Assembly: GCA_002482845.1 (NCBI GenBank)
Contig: DLGT01000084.1
Span: forward strand, 6,685-70,684
Length of the DNA: 64,000 nt
Reading direction: 5' to 3'
Source of the DNA: Saprospiraceae bacterium UBA7687
Lineage (GTDB): Bacteria > Bacteroidota > Bacteroidia > Chitinophagales > Saprospiraceae
The notes beneath the pieces are model-generated. The model was not told where the DNA came from and searched no databases. It worked only from the letters and a program-made list of their open reading frames with translations. Position 1 is the stretch's first letter; each line of letters begins with the position of its first letter. Both the position numbers and the translations under genes were made by a program. This document shows positions 38,102 to 47,913 of this stretch, in pieces.

Positions 38102-41100
38102 ATGTGTAAGAATATTCTTTTTTATTTGACATTTTCCCTAACTGTACATTCATTATATGGTCAGCAAATACTATTTTTTGAAGACTTTAATCAATGTGCA
38201 TTGTCTGATCAGTGGACAGTAAAAATAGATGGAAATCAAAACGCAGCTTGGTCTGTAGGTATACCAGAAAATCCAAAAGCAGATACGCTTTCTATCAATG
38301 GTTCGTGCATGTTGGTTATAGATGACGATCTTACCGGAGACAAAACAGATTCATTTAATATTAAGTTTACTTCAGCATATTTTGATGGCCGTGATTTTTC
38401 TGATATAGACTTTAAAGCTCAGGTACATTTCAGGAGAGACAAACAAGAATATTTGCGCATTTGGATTGATAATGGCAAAAAAGAATATCTTATCAGGGAA
38501 TTTAAAAATAGAAACTACTCAGGAGATAAATTTACTGATTATGTGGATATTTCTGCTGACCTTAGTTTTATTGCATCAGACAGTATGAGAATCATTATAG
38601 AATATGACGATGCTAATGCTTGGGGATGGTGGGCAGGCATTGACAATATAAGTGTCACAGGAAGTAAAGATGGTCAAATCGTTTTGGGCGAAAACTTTAA
38701 TGATTGTAAATTGCCAGAAGGGTGGACCACTGAAATACTAAATGGCGTAGATGATTGGAATTTTGGCATATTTAACGATGGGAGAACGATAGATGGCAGT
38801 TGTTTTGTCTATTTTAACGATGACATCTTGGGTGAAACCGCTCCATTATCTAAAATCAGAATTTATGGTCCTACATTTAATGCAACAGAGTTTTCTAATT
38901 ACAAGTTGACTTATGACCTAATATATAGGACTTATGAAGCCAATGAATACTTACAATTATATGTGGATAATGGCAAAGAATGGATTCCTGTCAAAATCTA
39001 CACATCAGATTTTGGTGGTCCTGAAGTGGACAAATCACAACAGGATTCCATAGATTTATCTCCATTCAGAGGAGAGCAGATAAGATTAATATGGGAGCAC
39101 AATGATGGAGGTTGGGCTTGGTGGGTAGGTTTTGACAATGTAAAAGTAACTGGAAAAGGTAGTATCAATGATAGATGTAATAAAGCTACACCATTAGTTA
39201 TGGATGGTGATTGTCTCGTTTTTGATAATACAAATGCATTAAATACGGATGATCTAGATCCTACAAATTCTGACCCTGCCATTGGTTATTTATATTATAC
39301 ATGGAAGTCTTCATCTAATGCAGATTTCAAAATCTTAACCCAAAGTAGTTTTAATGATCAAATTGAAATATTCGAAGGTAGTTGTGCGCAACCATCGAAA
39401 ATAAAAAGTGTAAATAGAGATGAATATGGTTTTGAAGGAGAAGAAATTATTCTTAAAGCAGATGCAGAAAAAGATTATATCATACGCTTGTCTGGTAAAG
39501 CTGCAGAATTTGGATTAGAAAAAGGAAATGGATGTATTTCTTTGGTATCCAATCCTGCTATAATAGCTCAACCCGACAACGACTTATGTTTGGAAGCCAT
39601 GCCGATTTTAAAAAATCAACCTTGTGTGAATGCTCAAAATAAACTTGCTGACTTCGATGGCCCTATTCCGACCAAAAACATAAGGTCAAGAGCGGATATC
39701 TGGTATGCATTCACACCACAAGATACGAATGCTTTCGAATTTAAAAGTAATGCAGATTTTGCAGATGCCTTGGGGGTGTATAAAGGAAGTTGCGATCAAT
39801 TGGTAGAAGTAGCATCAGAATATTCTGGACAAAAAATATCGATCAAAGAAGTTGAGATTGGTCAAAATTACTATTTCCAAGTCAGTGGATATTTCTCCAT
39901 TCTCGAAGGAAATGTTTGTGGTCAGATTATTGAGCAGCAATCGCCTATTATCGCAAATGATGATTGTGTGGCTTCACTTCCTATTATACACAACAGTCAA
40001 TGTACCGCTTCCATAAATACAGGTGCTAGTTACTCAGGTGTGCGACCATCTTGCGACTACACGGTTATGTCTGATGTGTGGTTTTCTTTTATAGCGCCAA
40101 GTTCAAATAATGTGTTCATCAGGGCAAACGTAGATTTTGAGCACATACTTTCTGTTTATGAAGGAACTTGTAATGACTTATCTTCTATTTATTGTAATAA
40201 AAATCCACACTTTTGTAATGGTTTCATACATTTGGACAATGTAGAATCAGGCAAAACATACTATATCCAAGTCGGATCTAAAATTATTCAGTCAGGTGCT
40301 CAGACAGGCAATATATGTATCGAAATTTTGGATCAAGATCCTATGTGGAAACCGATTACATTTGATGTAAATCAAGAGTGTATCAGTAAAGGTGCCGTAT
40401 TATTGACACCCATTAATTTAGACACACTAGTACATATAACTTTTGATGGTATTGGCATGGATCAGCCGGTACTCGGTGGTCAAAGATATGTAATTGAAGG
40501 CAAAGATGATGATGGTTGTATAGTCACCAAAGTAATCAATACGCAATCTTGTAATGATTTTGGTTGTACCATCGCGGCTACTTTGGAACAGACCAATGCA
40601 ACTTGCTATGGTCAAAATAACGGTATGGCATCTTTTGAAATAGAAGGTGGACTTGAGCCATATGAGATCCGATGGTCGCATGGCGTAATAGGTAGTGAAG
40701 TCACATCATTGGCTGCAGGAAGCTATCAAGTAACTATTTCTGATGGTTCAGCGTGTGAACTTATACAACAAGTTGTCATTAATCAACCCGCTGAGATATT
40801 GACCAACCCTAGCTTTACACAGCCTTTATGTTTCGGAGACGAAACAGGTAGTATTAATCTTACTGTAATCGGAGGGATAAGTCCTTATCAATATCAATGG
40901 TCCAATGGGAATACTACATCATTGATAAATAATGTTTCTGGTGGCAACTACATTATTACCATCACTGACAGTAATAATTGTACATCTTCCCAAACTTTCC
41001 AATTGTCGCAACCAGAACAAATCATCATTACTGAAAACATCACGAATAATCCTTGTCCTGGTGACTCACTTGGTGAAATATCTGTATTCATAAAAGGAGG

Positions 41101-41752
41101 AACTGGAAGTTACGACATAAAGTGGTTAGGAAACGAAGGTAGTGCAAAACTCACCAACCTATTAGCGGGAATTTATACGGTAGAAGTTACGGATGATAAT
41201 AATTGTATTGCACAAGATACCTTTGAAGTTTTGAGTCCTGCACCATTAAATTTGATAGTAGACTCGTTATCGCTTGAAATTATTGATGCTAATCCAGGAT
41301 ATATTTCCATTACAATGAATGGAGGTACAGCACCATACGTGTATGAGTGGCAATTAAATGGTGAAAGTATAGGTCAGAATACCAATATGATTACTGTTTC
41401 TGATGCTGGAAGCTATGAAGTATTGGTGTCAGATGCGAATGGTTGTATATGGAACAGTCAAGTCTGGGAAACATCCATCATAAACAATACAAAAAAATTT
41501 GAAGAAGTTGTTCAAATAAAATTACTTCCTAATCCAGTTATCGAAAATTTACAAATTGAGTTTTCCAATATTGGGAATATCGAAAACTGGCAGATTATTG
41601 ATTTATTAGGAAGAACGGTATTAACGAATAAAGATACCCAATTGAATGAGCATAAATTAAACATCAACGTTGGACAATTGACAGCAGGAACTTATTTCTA
41701 TAATTGTCAAAAAGATGGAAAACGTTTTATCTCTAAATTTATTAAAATATAA
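38102..41752 (+). CDS. Secreted repeat protein with T9SS type A sorting domain
   Basis: A 1216-residue protein with a signal peptide ending near LYGQ. Its layout is unusually regular. Two related beta domains of about 170 residues start near residues 23 (ILFFEDFNQCALSDQW) and 193 (IVLGENFNDCKLPEGW). Three Cys-containing repeats of about 130 residues start near 356, 492 and 619 (for example DNDLCLEAMPILKNQPC). Three SprB-type repeats start near 833, 908 and 982 (ATCYGQNNGMASFEIEGG, PLCFGDETGSINLTVIGG). A type A C-terminal sorting domain (LLPNPVIENLQIEF to the end) completes it. Such proteins are displayed or secreted through T9SS and often act as adhesins. It is divergent from the DUF1800/DUF1501 pair. 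Confidence 0.88.
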   Translation: MCKNILFYLTFSLTVHSLYGQQILFFEDFNQCALSDQWTVKIDGNQNAAWSVGIPENPKADTLSINGSCMLVIDDDLTGDKTDSFNIKFTSAYFDGRDFSDIDFKAQVHFRRDKQEYLRIWIDNGKKEYLIREFKNRNYSGDKFTDYVDISADLSFIASDSMRIIIEYDDANAWGWWAGIDNISVTGSKDGQIVLGENFNDCKLPEGWTTEILNGVDDWNFGIFNDGRTIDGSCFVYFNDDILGETAPLSKIRIYGPTFNATEFSNYKLTYDLIYRTYEANEYLQLYVDNGKEWIPVKIYTSDFGGPEVDKSQQDSIDLSPFRGEQIRLIWEHNDGGWAWWVGFDNVKVTGKGSINDRCNKATPLVMDGDCLVFDNTNALNTDDLDPTNSDPAIGYLYYTWKSSSNADFKILTQSSFNDQIEIFEGSCAQPSKIKSVNRDEYGFEGEEIILKADAEKDYIIRLSGKAAEFGLEKGNGCISLVSNPAIIAQPDNDLCLEAMPILKNQPCVNAQNKLADFDGPIPTKNIRSRADIWYAFTPQDTNAFEFKSNADFADALGVYKGSCDQLVEVASEYSGQKISIKEVEIGQNYYFQVSGYFSILEGNVCGQIIEQQSPIIANDDCVASLPIIHNSQCTASINTGASYSGVRPSCDYTVMSDVWFSFIAPSSNNVFIRANVDFEHILSVYEGTCNDLSSIYCNKNPHFCNGFIHLDNVESGKTYYIQVGSKIIQSGAQTGNICIEILDQDPMWKPITFDVNQECISKGAVLLTPINLDTLVHITFDGIGMDQPVLGGQRYVIEGKDDDGCIVTKVINTQSCNDFGCTIAATLEQTNATCYGQNNGMASFEIEGGLEPYEIRWSHGVIGSEVTSLAAGSYQVTISDGSACELIQQVVINQPAEILTNPSFTQPLCFGDETGSINLTVIGGISPYQYQWSNGNTTSLINNVSGGNYIITITDSNNCTSSQTFQLSQPEQIIITENITNNPCPGDSLGEISVFIKGGTGSYDIKWLGNEGSAKLTNLLAGIYTVEVTDDNNCIAQDTFEVLSPAPLNLIVDSLSLEIIDANPGYISITMNGGTAPYVYEWQLNGESIGQNTNMITVSDAGSYEVLVSDANGCIWNSQVWETSIINNTKKFEEVVQIKLLPNPVIENLQIEFSNIGNIENWQIIDLLGRTVLTNKDTQLNEHKLNINVGQLTAGTYFYNCQKDGKRFISKFIKI

Positions 41753-41812
41753 GTTTTGTAATTAGCGTATTAGAAAGATAATTTTTTATTCTGAAAAGTA
41801 AATTTGTCGACA

Positions 41813-42433
41813 TCAAGACAAATCCATATCCAATAAAACGGACAATTCGTCTTTACACTGATCAGAATTCTGAAAATGAATCGACTTTATACCTAGTTTA
41901 GTTGCCGCAGTATAATTATTTGGGTTGTCATCTATAAATATAGCTTTAGATCTATCAATATAATATCTATCAAGAAGTAATTCAAAAATTGCGGGGTCAG
42001 GTTTTTTGAGATTTTCACTACCTGAAACTAAAATTCCATCAAACCAATGCAAAAATTCATACATCCCAAGTGCAATAGGAAATGATTCTGCCGACCAATT
42101 AGTCAACGCTACTATTTTAAATTTACCACTTGCTTTGAGTTTTGCAAACATCTCTACGGTAGGTTGAATTGGACCGCCAAGCATCTCTACCCATTTACCA
42201 TAATAAGCTTCTATTTCTTTAGTATAATGGGGGTATTGGTCTATCAACTCCTTTGTCGCATCAGCAAAAAGTCTGCCAGCATCCTGTTGTTCATTCCAAT
42301 GAGAAGTACATATTTCGGACAGAAAATACTCCATTGCATCTTCCGTAACAAACATATTTTTGTACACATATCTTGGATTCCAATCTATGAGAACTGCACC
42401 AAGATCAAAAATGATCGTATCGTATAAATTCAT
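41813..42433 (-). CDS. HAD-superfamily hydrolase, YihX-like phosphatase
   Basis: A 206-residue HAD family protein. Motif I reads FDLGAVLIDWNP, with the nucleophilic Asp and a DxG form typical of YihX-like enzymes. Motif II is VALTNWS, the motif III region is LKKPDPAIF, and motif IV is FIDDNPNN. The E. coli relative hydrolyses alpha-D-glucose 1-phosphate, but the substrate here is open. It starts 10 bp after the DUF1080 gene, so both belong to one minus-strand operon. That hints at sugar metabolism. Confidence 0.88.
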   Translation of the reverse strand: MNLYDTIIFDLGAVLIDWNPRYVYKNMFVTEDAMEYFLSEICTSHWNEQQDAGRLFADATKELIDQYPHYTKEIEAYYGKWVEMLGGPIQPTVEMFAKLKASGKFKIVALTNWSAESFPIALGMYEFLHWFDGILVSGSENLKKPDPAIFELLLDRYYIDRSKAIFIDDNPNNYTAATKLGIKSIHFQNSDQCKDELSVLLDMDLS

Positions 42434-42443
42434 TAAGTTTAAA

Positions 42444-43181
42444 TTAAAGTCTTCTTACCCAAATATTTCTAAAACTGACTAAATCACCATGATCTTGCAA
42501 AATAAATGGTGCTCCACCGTGGACAGGATTTTTTGGGAAGCCAATATATTCCGTCGTACCCAAGATTTCAGCATTATTTTGAGTCACTACACCATTATGA
42601 ATTACCGTAACACGAGCAGATGCTAATTTATTACCGAATGCATCAAATTTAGGTGCAGAATATATAATGTCGTAAGTATTCCACTCACCTGTTTTACTGC
42701 ATACATTATTTAAAGGTGGTCTTTGTTTGTAAATTGAACTAGCCTGACCGTTATAATATGTTTCGTTATTATAATTGTCCAAAATCTGGATTTCGTACCT
42801 TGACTGCATGAAGATACCACTATTACCTCTACCCTGCCCTTCACCTTTAACTACCAGCGGGCTTCTCCATTCAAGATGTAAATGACAATCCCCAAATGAA
42901 GCTTTGGTCATGATATCACCGCCACCTGGTTTTACAGTCAGTACACCATTATCGAGTGTCCATTCTACTTTTGCCCCATCTAACTTTGTCCATTGGTCTA
43001 CATTATTGTCTAGCAAAACTATGGCATCCGATGGAATATCCCATTTTAGTGGTTTGCCAGCTAGTACAGACGGTTTTCTTGTCCAATCTTCAGTATGTTT
43101 TGGATCTTTGGGCTCGACAACTTGACTAAATGATAATATTGAATAAGTTATAAAAAACAAACAAAGAAGATTACGTAACAT
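42444..43181 (-). CDS. DUF1080 (3-keto-disaccharide hydrolase-like) secreted protein
   Basis: A 245-residue protein with a signal peptide (ILSFSQVVEP region). The jelly-roll DUF1080 domain spans most of it: IVLLDNNVDQWTKLDGAKVEW at its start, then GRGNSGIFMQSRYEIQILDN with the family-typical Gly/Ser/Glu residues, and finally ILQDHGDLVSFRNIWVRRL. Some members hydrolyse 3-keto-disaccharides, while others are of unknown specificity. It is the first gene of a two-gene operon with a HAD phosphatase, consistent with sugar breakdown. Location is periplasmic or extracellular. Confidence 0.85.
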   Translation of the reverse strand: MLRNLLCLFFITYSILSFSQVVEPKDPKHTEDWTRKPSVLAGKPLKWDIPSDAIVLLDNNVDQWTKLDGAKVEWTLDNGVLTVKPGGGDIMTKASFGDCHLHLEWRSPLVVKGEGQGRGNSGIFMQSRYEIQILDNYNNETYYNGQASSIYKQRPPLNNVCSKTGEWNTYDIIYSAPKFDAFGNKLASARVTVIHNGVVTQNNAEILGTTEYIGFPKNPVHGGAPFILQDHGDLVSFRNIWVRRL

Positions 43182-43348
43182 GGCTTTAAAATTTTATGGT
43201 AAATGAATAATGGTCAATAAATTAAGTTAGGCCCCATTTTTATCAATGAAAACACTATCTTGATACAATTTAAAATCTAAAAGTCGACTTTGCTAAAACA
43301 CTTTAAATTTAAGTGCGAAACTAAGGTTAAAATCTTTGAAAAAAAAAT

Positions 43349-43356
43349 TAAATTTG
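43349..43356 (+). promoter_or_regulatory. Candidate -7 promoter element for the 43393 lipoprotein
   Basis: TAAATTTG is an exact TAnnTTTG match, followed by CG, and lies 36 bp before the start codon. The -33 region is not convincing. Confidence 0.5.
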
Positions 43357-43392
43357 CGTCGCATTATTTTACTTTTCAAAATATATTAAATC

Positions 43393-43899
43393 ATGAAAAT
43401 ATTTTCTTTTGTCTTTTTATTGTTAATTTCGTTTGCTTCATGCAAAAATGCCAATACAGAATCAAGTCCTGAAGGCGAAAAAAGTGAAACCTATGAAGGA
43501 GAAAAACCAGAAACTCCTGTAGTAAGAATTGATTTAAATGAAATAGCTCAACATGTAGGTAAACTTCCTAAAGAAGTCGATTTATTTACGAAATATAGCT
43601 TAGATGCAAGGATTGAAAAAATAATGGGTACAGATTACGCAGAATTTAAACAAGACTGGAATGAAGAGACGCCGCTTAAAAAAGATGGTGAAGTCATGTA
43701 TACAACTGGTTGCAAAGCAGGAGATTGCAAAGCAAACAGATACCTTTTGGTTTTAGATCTATTGCAAAATGGAGTGAATGTGTATAATTTCAGACAGACT
43801 AAAAATAGAACTTATGAAGAAGATAATATTATAATAGGTTTGCCAAATCAGGCTCAAGCCGACTTCGAAAAGATACTCAACGAACAAAAAGGAATGTAA
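43393..43899 (+). CDS. Uncharacterised small lipoprotein
   Basis: A 168-residue lipoprotein (lipobox SFASC, Cys17). A short acidic, low-complexity linker (SSPEGEKSETYEGEKPET) tethers a compact domain. The domain has a region KIMGTDYAEFKQDWNEETP and two cysteines close together in TTGCKAGDCKANRYLLVLD. I do not recognise the family. It is a single gene with its own promoter and strong terminator. The Cys-x4-Cys pair could form a disulfide or bind a metal; this is speculative. Confidence 0.72.
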   Translation: MKIFSFVFLLLISFASCKNANTESSPEGEKSETYEGEKPETPVVRIDLNEIAQHVGKLPKEVDLFTKYSLDARIEKIMGTDYAEFKQDWNEETPLKKDGEVMYTTGCKAGDCKANRYLLVLDLLQNGVNVYNFRQTKNRTYEEDNIIIGLPNQAQADFEKILNEQKGM

Positions 43900-43908
43900 T
43901 AAGAAGTG

Positions 43909-43957
43909 AATCGCTCAGCTAAATTCATTACAAGAGATTGGCTGAGCGATTTTATTT
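43909..43957 (+). terminator. Terminator of the 43393 lipoprotein gene
   Basis: A perfect 11-bp stem, AATCGCTCAGC with GCTGAGCGATT, encloses a 21-base loop and is followed by TTTATTTT. It may also slow transcription from the converging gene. Confidence 0.9.
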
Positions 43958-43964
43958 TACTTGT

Positions 43965-44906
43965 TTAGACAGTAACAACTTCCTTAAAGTATGCATAAGT
44001 TTTTATTAGTCCTTCTTCCCTTTGCACCTTAGGTTCCCAACCTAGTAAATTTTGTGCCAATGTGATGTCGGGTCTTCTTTGTTTAGGATCATCTACTGGC
44101 AATGGATTATAAATAATGTGTGCCTTAGGGTTTTGAACAAGTTTTAATATTTCGTCTGCAAACTGCATGATGGTTATCTCTGATGGATTGCCAATATTAA
44201 CAGGTCCGGAATAATCGCTCAAAAGCAAACGATAAATACCTTCTACCAAGTCATCTACATAACAGAATGATCTAGTTTGGTTTCCTTCACCAAAAACAGT
44301 CAATCCTTCTCCGCGTATTGCCTGCGAAAAGAAGGCCGGCAAAACCCTGCCATCTTCCACTCTCATTCTCGGCCCATAAGTGTTAAAGATTCTTACAATT
44401 CTCGTTTCTAGACCATGAAAAGTGTGGTAAGCCATGGTAATTGCTTCTTGAAACCTTTTGGCTTCATCATAGACACCACGTGGACCTATTGGATTGACAT
44501 TTCCCCAATAATCTTCTTTTTGTGGATGCACCAATGGGTCTCCATATACCTCAGAAGTTGATGCAATAAGAATTCGAGCATTTTTTGACTTGGCCAAACC
44601 TAATAAATTGTGTGTTCCTAAAGAACCAACTTTTAAGGTTTGAATTGGCATCTTCAAGTAATCAATAGGACTCGCCGGTGATGCAAAATGCAAAATATAA
44701 TCTAATTGTCCTGGCACATGAACAAATTTAGATACATCATGGTGGTAATACTCAAAGTTTTTGAGTGGAAAAAGATGTTCAATGTTTTTTATATTTCCAG
44801 TGATAAGGTTATCCATTCCTATGACATGATATCCTTCTTTTACATATCTATCACATAGATGGGAACCAATAAAGCCTGCTGCTCCCGTGATTAAAATTCG
44901 TTTCAT
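43965..44906 (-). CDS. UDP-glucuronate decarboxylase (UDP-xylose synthase), extended SDR
   Basis: A 313-residue NAD-dependent SDR enzyme. The nucleotide loop GAAGFIGS is at residues 8-15. The catalytic triad region is T117-S118-E119 in ASTSEVYGD, with Y146-x3-K150 in YDEAKR. The segments [32 protein letters not shown] and [16 protein letters not shown] are characteristic of UXS rather than of general epimerases. UXS converts UDP-glucuronate to UDP-xylose for cell-surface polysaccharides. No polysaccharide cluster is adjacent. It has no close neighbour on its strand in the window. Confidence 0.93.
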   Translation of the reverse strand: MKRILITGAAGFIGSHLCDRYVKEGYHVIGMDNLITGNIKNIEHLFPLKNFEYYHHDVSKFVHVPGQLDYILHFASPASPIDYLKMPIQTLKVGSLGTHNLLGLAKSKNARILIASTSEVYGDPLVHPQKEDYWGNVNPIGPRGVYDEAKRFQEAITMAYHTFHGLETRIVRIFNTYGPRMRVEDGRVLPAFFSQAIRGEGLTVFGEGNQTRSFCYVDDLVEGIYRLLLSDYSGPVNIGNPSEITIMQFADEILKLVQNPKAHIIYNPLPVDDPKQRRPDITLAQNLLGWEPKVQREEGLIKTYAYFKEVVTV

Positions 44907-45264
44907 TTAAAATAATATTATACTTGTCCTAAATTAAATAATTTCCAAAACTGAAAGATCGTGAATACGCAAAATAAATTGGATTTAAAATCAAAAAATA
45001 ATACATTCATTTTGAATACCCTGCTGGCAAAGGTAGTTTTAATTTTATTATTCCACCCAAGACTGCTGTTGATAAATTCAGTTTGTTACATTTTGTATAA
45101 AGTTTTATGCCTGAATAAAAGACAAAACTAACTTAAAGTATAGATTTTTTGAAAAAACAAATACATCTCGATAATTAATCTTATTTATTTTTCTGATATT
45201 TGCGTTTTATTTAGACGTTAAAGTCCAAAATATATATTTACACCAATATTAAAGTATAATAAGA
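44907..45264. other. Divergent intergenic region
   Basis: An AT-rich spacer between the decarboxylase and the aminotransferase. Plus-strand GATATTTG at 45195-45202, followed by CG, is a one-mismatch -7 candidate for the downstream gene. Nothing else was recognised. Confidence 0.45.
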
Positions 45265-46488
45265 ATGTCTCCTTTCAAACAAAAAATGACCGGCTACACT
45301 TTACCACAGCAGATTCAAGCTATGGGTTTGTATCCTTTTTTTAGAACTATAGAATCTGAACAAGATACTGTAGTAAAGATCGATGGTAAGGATGTCTTGA
45401 TGTTCGGATCGAATAGTTATTTGGGTCTAACTAATCACCCAAAACTAAAGGAAGCGTCTATCAAGGCTATAGAAAAATACGGATCAGGTTGTGCTGGGTC
45501 TAGATTTTTGAACGGAACATTGGATATACATCTCGAGTTAGAAGAAAAATTGGCAAGATATGTTGGAAAACCAGGTGCTTTAGTATTTAGCACAGGCTAC
45601 CAAGTAAATTTGGGCGTTATTTCTTCTATTCCAGGAAGACATGATTATATCATTATGGACGATTTAGATCATGCTTGTATTATAGATGGAGCTAGACTTT
45701 CATTTGCAAAAGTCATGAAATATAGCCATAATGATATGGAGTCACTGGAGAAAGCACTAAGCAGATGTGAGTTAGATAAAATAAAACTAATTGCAATAGA
45801 TGGCGTATTCAGTATGGAAGGAGATATAGCAAAACTTCCAGAAATCGTCCAATTAGCTGAAAAATATAATGCTACCATAATGGTTGATGATGCTCATGGA
45901 TTAGGTGTACTCGGTAAGAATGGTAGTGGTACTTCTGATCATTTCGGTCTTACCGACAAAGTAGACCTAATAATGGGTACTTTCAGTAAATCACTTGCAA
46001 GTATCGGTGGATTTATTGCAGCTGATATGGATACTATCAATTACCTAAAGCATAATGCTCGGTCATTAATATTTAGTGCAAGTATTGCGCCTGCAAATGC
46101 AGCAAGTGTTATTGCAGCTGTAGATTTAATACAGGAAGAACCAGAAAGAATAACAGCACTTTGGGATAATACACATTATGCTATGGCTGCACTCAAAAAA
46201 GCTGGATTTGATACTGGGCATTCTGTCACGCCTATTATTCCAATATTAATCAGAGATGATTATAAAACTTTCCAATTGACAAAAATTGCTCTGGAAAGAG
46301 GTGTATTTGTTAATCCTGTAGTGTCTCCTGCAGTACCTAGTACATCATCACTTATTAGATATTCGTTGATGGCAACACATACCAAAGCTCAAATAGACGA
46401 GTCAGTATCTATATTAAAACAAATAGCTGATGAAATAGGTGTGTTTGAAGTTAACCCAGAAATGTCAGTGAATTTTATCGACATGTAA
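45265..46488 (+). CDS. Alpha-oxoamine synthase, probable serine palmitoyltransferase
   Basis: A 407-residue PLP enzyme of the AONS/KBL/SPT family. The PLP lysine is K242 in GTFSKSLASIGGF. D208 in VDDAHGLG pairs with the pyridine nitrogen, and H136 in DDLDHACI stacks on the ring. The motif SNSYLGLTNHP at the N-terminus is typical. The family also includes biotin and threonine-pathway enzymes, so sequence alone does not fix the substrate. The following acyltransferase, reductase and lipid kinase make serine palmitoyltransferase, the first sphingolipid enzyme, the best reading. There are no biotin genes nearby. A terminator follows the gene. Confidence 0.85.
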   Translation: MSPFKQKMTGYTLPQQIQAMGLYPFFRTIESEQDTVVKIDGKDVLMFGSNSYLGLTNHPKLKEASIKAIEKYGSGCAGSRFLNGTLDIHLELEEKLARYVGKPGALVFSTGYQVNLGVISSIPGRHDYIIMDDLDHACIIDGARLSFAKVMKYSHNDMESLEKALSRCELDKIKLIAIDGVFSMEGDIAKLPEIVQLAEKYNATIMVDDAHGLGVLGKNGSGTSDHFGLTDKVDLIMGTFSKSLASIGGFIAADMDTINYLKHNARSLIFSASIAPANAASVIAAVDLIQEEPERITALWDNTHYAMAALKKAGFDTGHSVTPIIPILIRDDYKTFQLTKIALERGVFVNPVVSPAVPSTSSLIRYSLMATHTKAQIDESVSILKQIADEIGVFEVNPEMSVNFIDM

Positions 46489-46545
46489 ATGTATAGGAGT
46501 ACGTAAGAGATGTCAAACATTTTTAATCGTACTTATGAAAATATT

Positions 46546-46591
46546 TGCCATAAAGACCTCTTAAGAAGTGGTTTTTATGGCATTTTTTTTT
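46546..46591 (+). terminator. Terminator of the SPT-like gene
   Basis: Stem TGCCATAAAGACC with GGTTTTTATGGCA (one G-T pair), followed by nine T. Confidence 0.92.
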
Positions 46592-46672
46592 ACTATCATT
46601 CAAATTTAACTTAAGATTTAGAATAAAGTCAAAAACAATTACGCATTTGGCAATATTCATTTGAATAAATCT

Positions 46673-46680
46673 TACTTTTG
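46673..46680 (+). promoter_or_regulatory. Candidate -7 promoter element for the GNAT gene
   Basis: TACTTTTG is an exact TAnnTTTG match, with TTTG at 46646-46649 upstream at a slightly long spacing. The leader would be about 95 bases. Confidence 0.5.
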
Positions 46681-46785
46681 GGGACAATTGTAACTAAGAC
46701 ATTTTTATATCTTGGATAATGATTCGTAATTTATGTCATTTTGACATCAACTTTAATTTAACAAATCGAGTATAAATCATTAATT

Positions 46786-47910
46786 ATGAGCACAATAATA
46801 AAAGAAGTCACATTCAAAGATGGTATCTCAGAATTTATAAATTTTCCACATGATCTCTATAAGGATGACCCTATTTATGTGCCTGAAATATTTATTGGTC
46901 AAAAAGACATGATGAATCCTGACAAGTACCCTTTTCATAAATATGGCAAGGTGAAATATTTCTTAGCTCAAAGGAATGGTAAAACGGTAGGTAGAATTGC
47001 TGCCATTAACAATACGAACTACAATCGGCACCATAAAAGCAATGTTGGTTTCTTTGGATTTTTTGATTTTATTGAAGATCAAGAAGTTTGTAATCTTCTA
47101 TTGGATCAAGCTGTTGCCTATGCCAAAGAAAATGGTCAAGATTTCTTAATGGGACCTACAAATTTTACTACAAATGAGACAGCAGGTACTTTAGTTGATG
47201 GATTTAACGATTCGCCTAAGCTAATGATGACTTATAATAAACCATATTATGGTAAGCTCATGGAAAAATATGGTTTGCATAAAGAAATGGATTTGTTTGC
47301 ATTTATGATATACAGTGACAAAGCTTCTGAAAAGTCACTTAGAATTGCAGATGCCGTCGAAAACAGGCTAAAAGCAAAAGGAATATCAATTAGAAACATA
47401 AATCTCAAAGATATAGACAACGAAGCTAAAAGAATACAAAAGATATATAATGACGCTTGGGAAGAAAACTGGGGATTTGTACCATTCACAGATGCAGAAT
47501 TTGAATATCTCAAAAATGATCTAAAAATGTTGCTCGACCCTAAATTTGCCTACATAGCCGAAAAAGATGGAGAAGCAATAGGTTTTGGTCTTACACTACC
47601 CAATATTAATGAAGTCCTTATTAAAAATAAACGTGGTAAACTATTCCCATTTGGTATTTTTAGACTGCTTTGGGGTAAAAACAAAACTAAATATGTGAGA
47701 ATTTTAGCGCTAGGCGTATTAGAAGAGTATAGGAAAATGGGGATTGAAGCTATATTTTTTGCCAAAAACATACAGGAAGCACGCAGACGAGGTATCATTG
47801 GTGGTGAAGCATCTTGGGTATTAGAAAGTAATGAAGCAATGGTAGCTGCCGCTGAACATTTAAATGGTGAAAAATATAAAACCTATAGACTTTATAAAAA
47901 ACCAATCTAA
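46786..47910 (+). CDS. GNAT-fold acyltransferase, candidate bacterial ceramide synthase
   Basis: A 374-residue cytosolic protein. The N-terminal part has YFLAQRNGKTVGRIAAINN, the conserved GFFGFFDF strand and MGPTNFTTNETAGTLVDGF. The C-terminal half has a second GNAT-like segment with VRILALGVLEEYRKMGIEAIFF, which resembles the acyl-CoA/ACP-binding region. Bacterial ceramide synthases described in Caulobacter are GNAT-type proteins that N-acylate the sphingoid base. The position next to an SPT-like gene and an SDR reductase fits that role, but function is inferred from context. It is 3 bp from the next gene, so the two are translated together. Confidence 0.72.
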   Translation: MSTIIKEVTFKDGISEFINFPHDLYKDDPIYVPEIFIGQKDMMNPDKYPFHKYGKVKYFLAQRNGKTVGRIAAINNTNYNRHHKSNVGFFGFFDFIEDQEVCNLLLDQAVAYAKENGQDFLMGPTNFTTNETAGTLVDGFNDSPKLMMTYNKPYYGKLMEKYGLHKEMDLFAFMIYSDKASEKSLRIADAVENRLKAKGISIRNINLKDIDNEAKRIQKIYNDAWEENWGFVPFTDAEFEYLKNDLKMLLDPKFAYIAEKDGEAIGFGLTLPNINEVLIKNKRGKLFPFGIFRLLWGKNKTKYVRILALGVLEEYRKMGIEAIFFAKNIQEARRRGIIGGEASWVLESNEAMVAAAEHLNGEKYKTYRLYKKPI

Positions 47911-47913
47911 AAC

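Noticed and set aside
45265..46488. 8-amino-7-oxononanoate synthase (bioF) or glycine C-acetyltransferase (kbl)
   Set aside because: Same enzyme family, but no biotin or threonine-degradation genes are nearby, and the following acyltransferase, reductase and lipid kinase favour serine palmitoyltransferase. Not strictly excluded.
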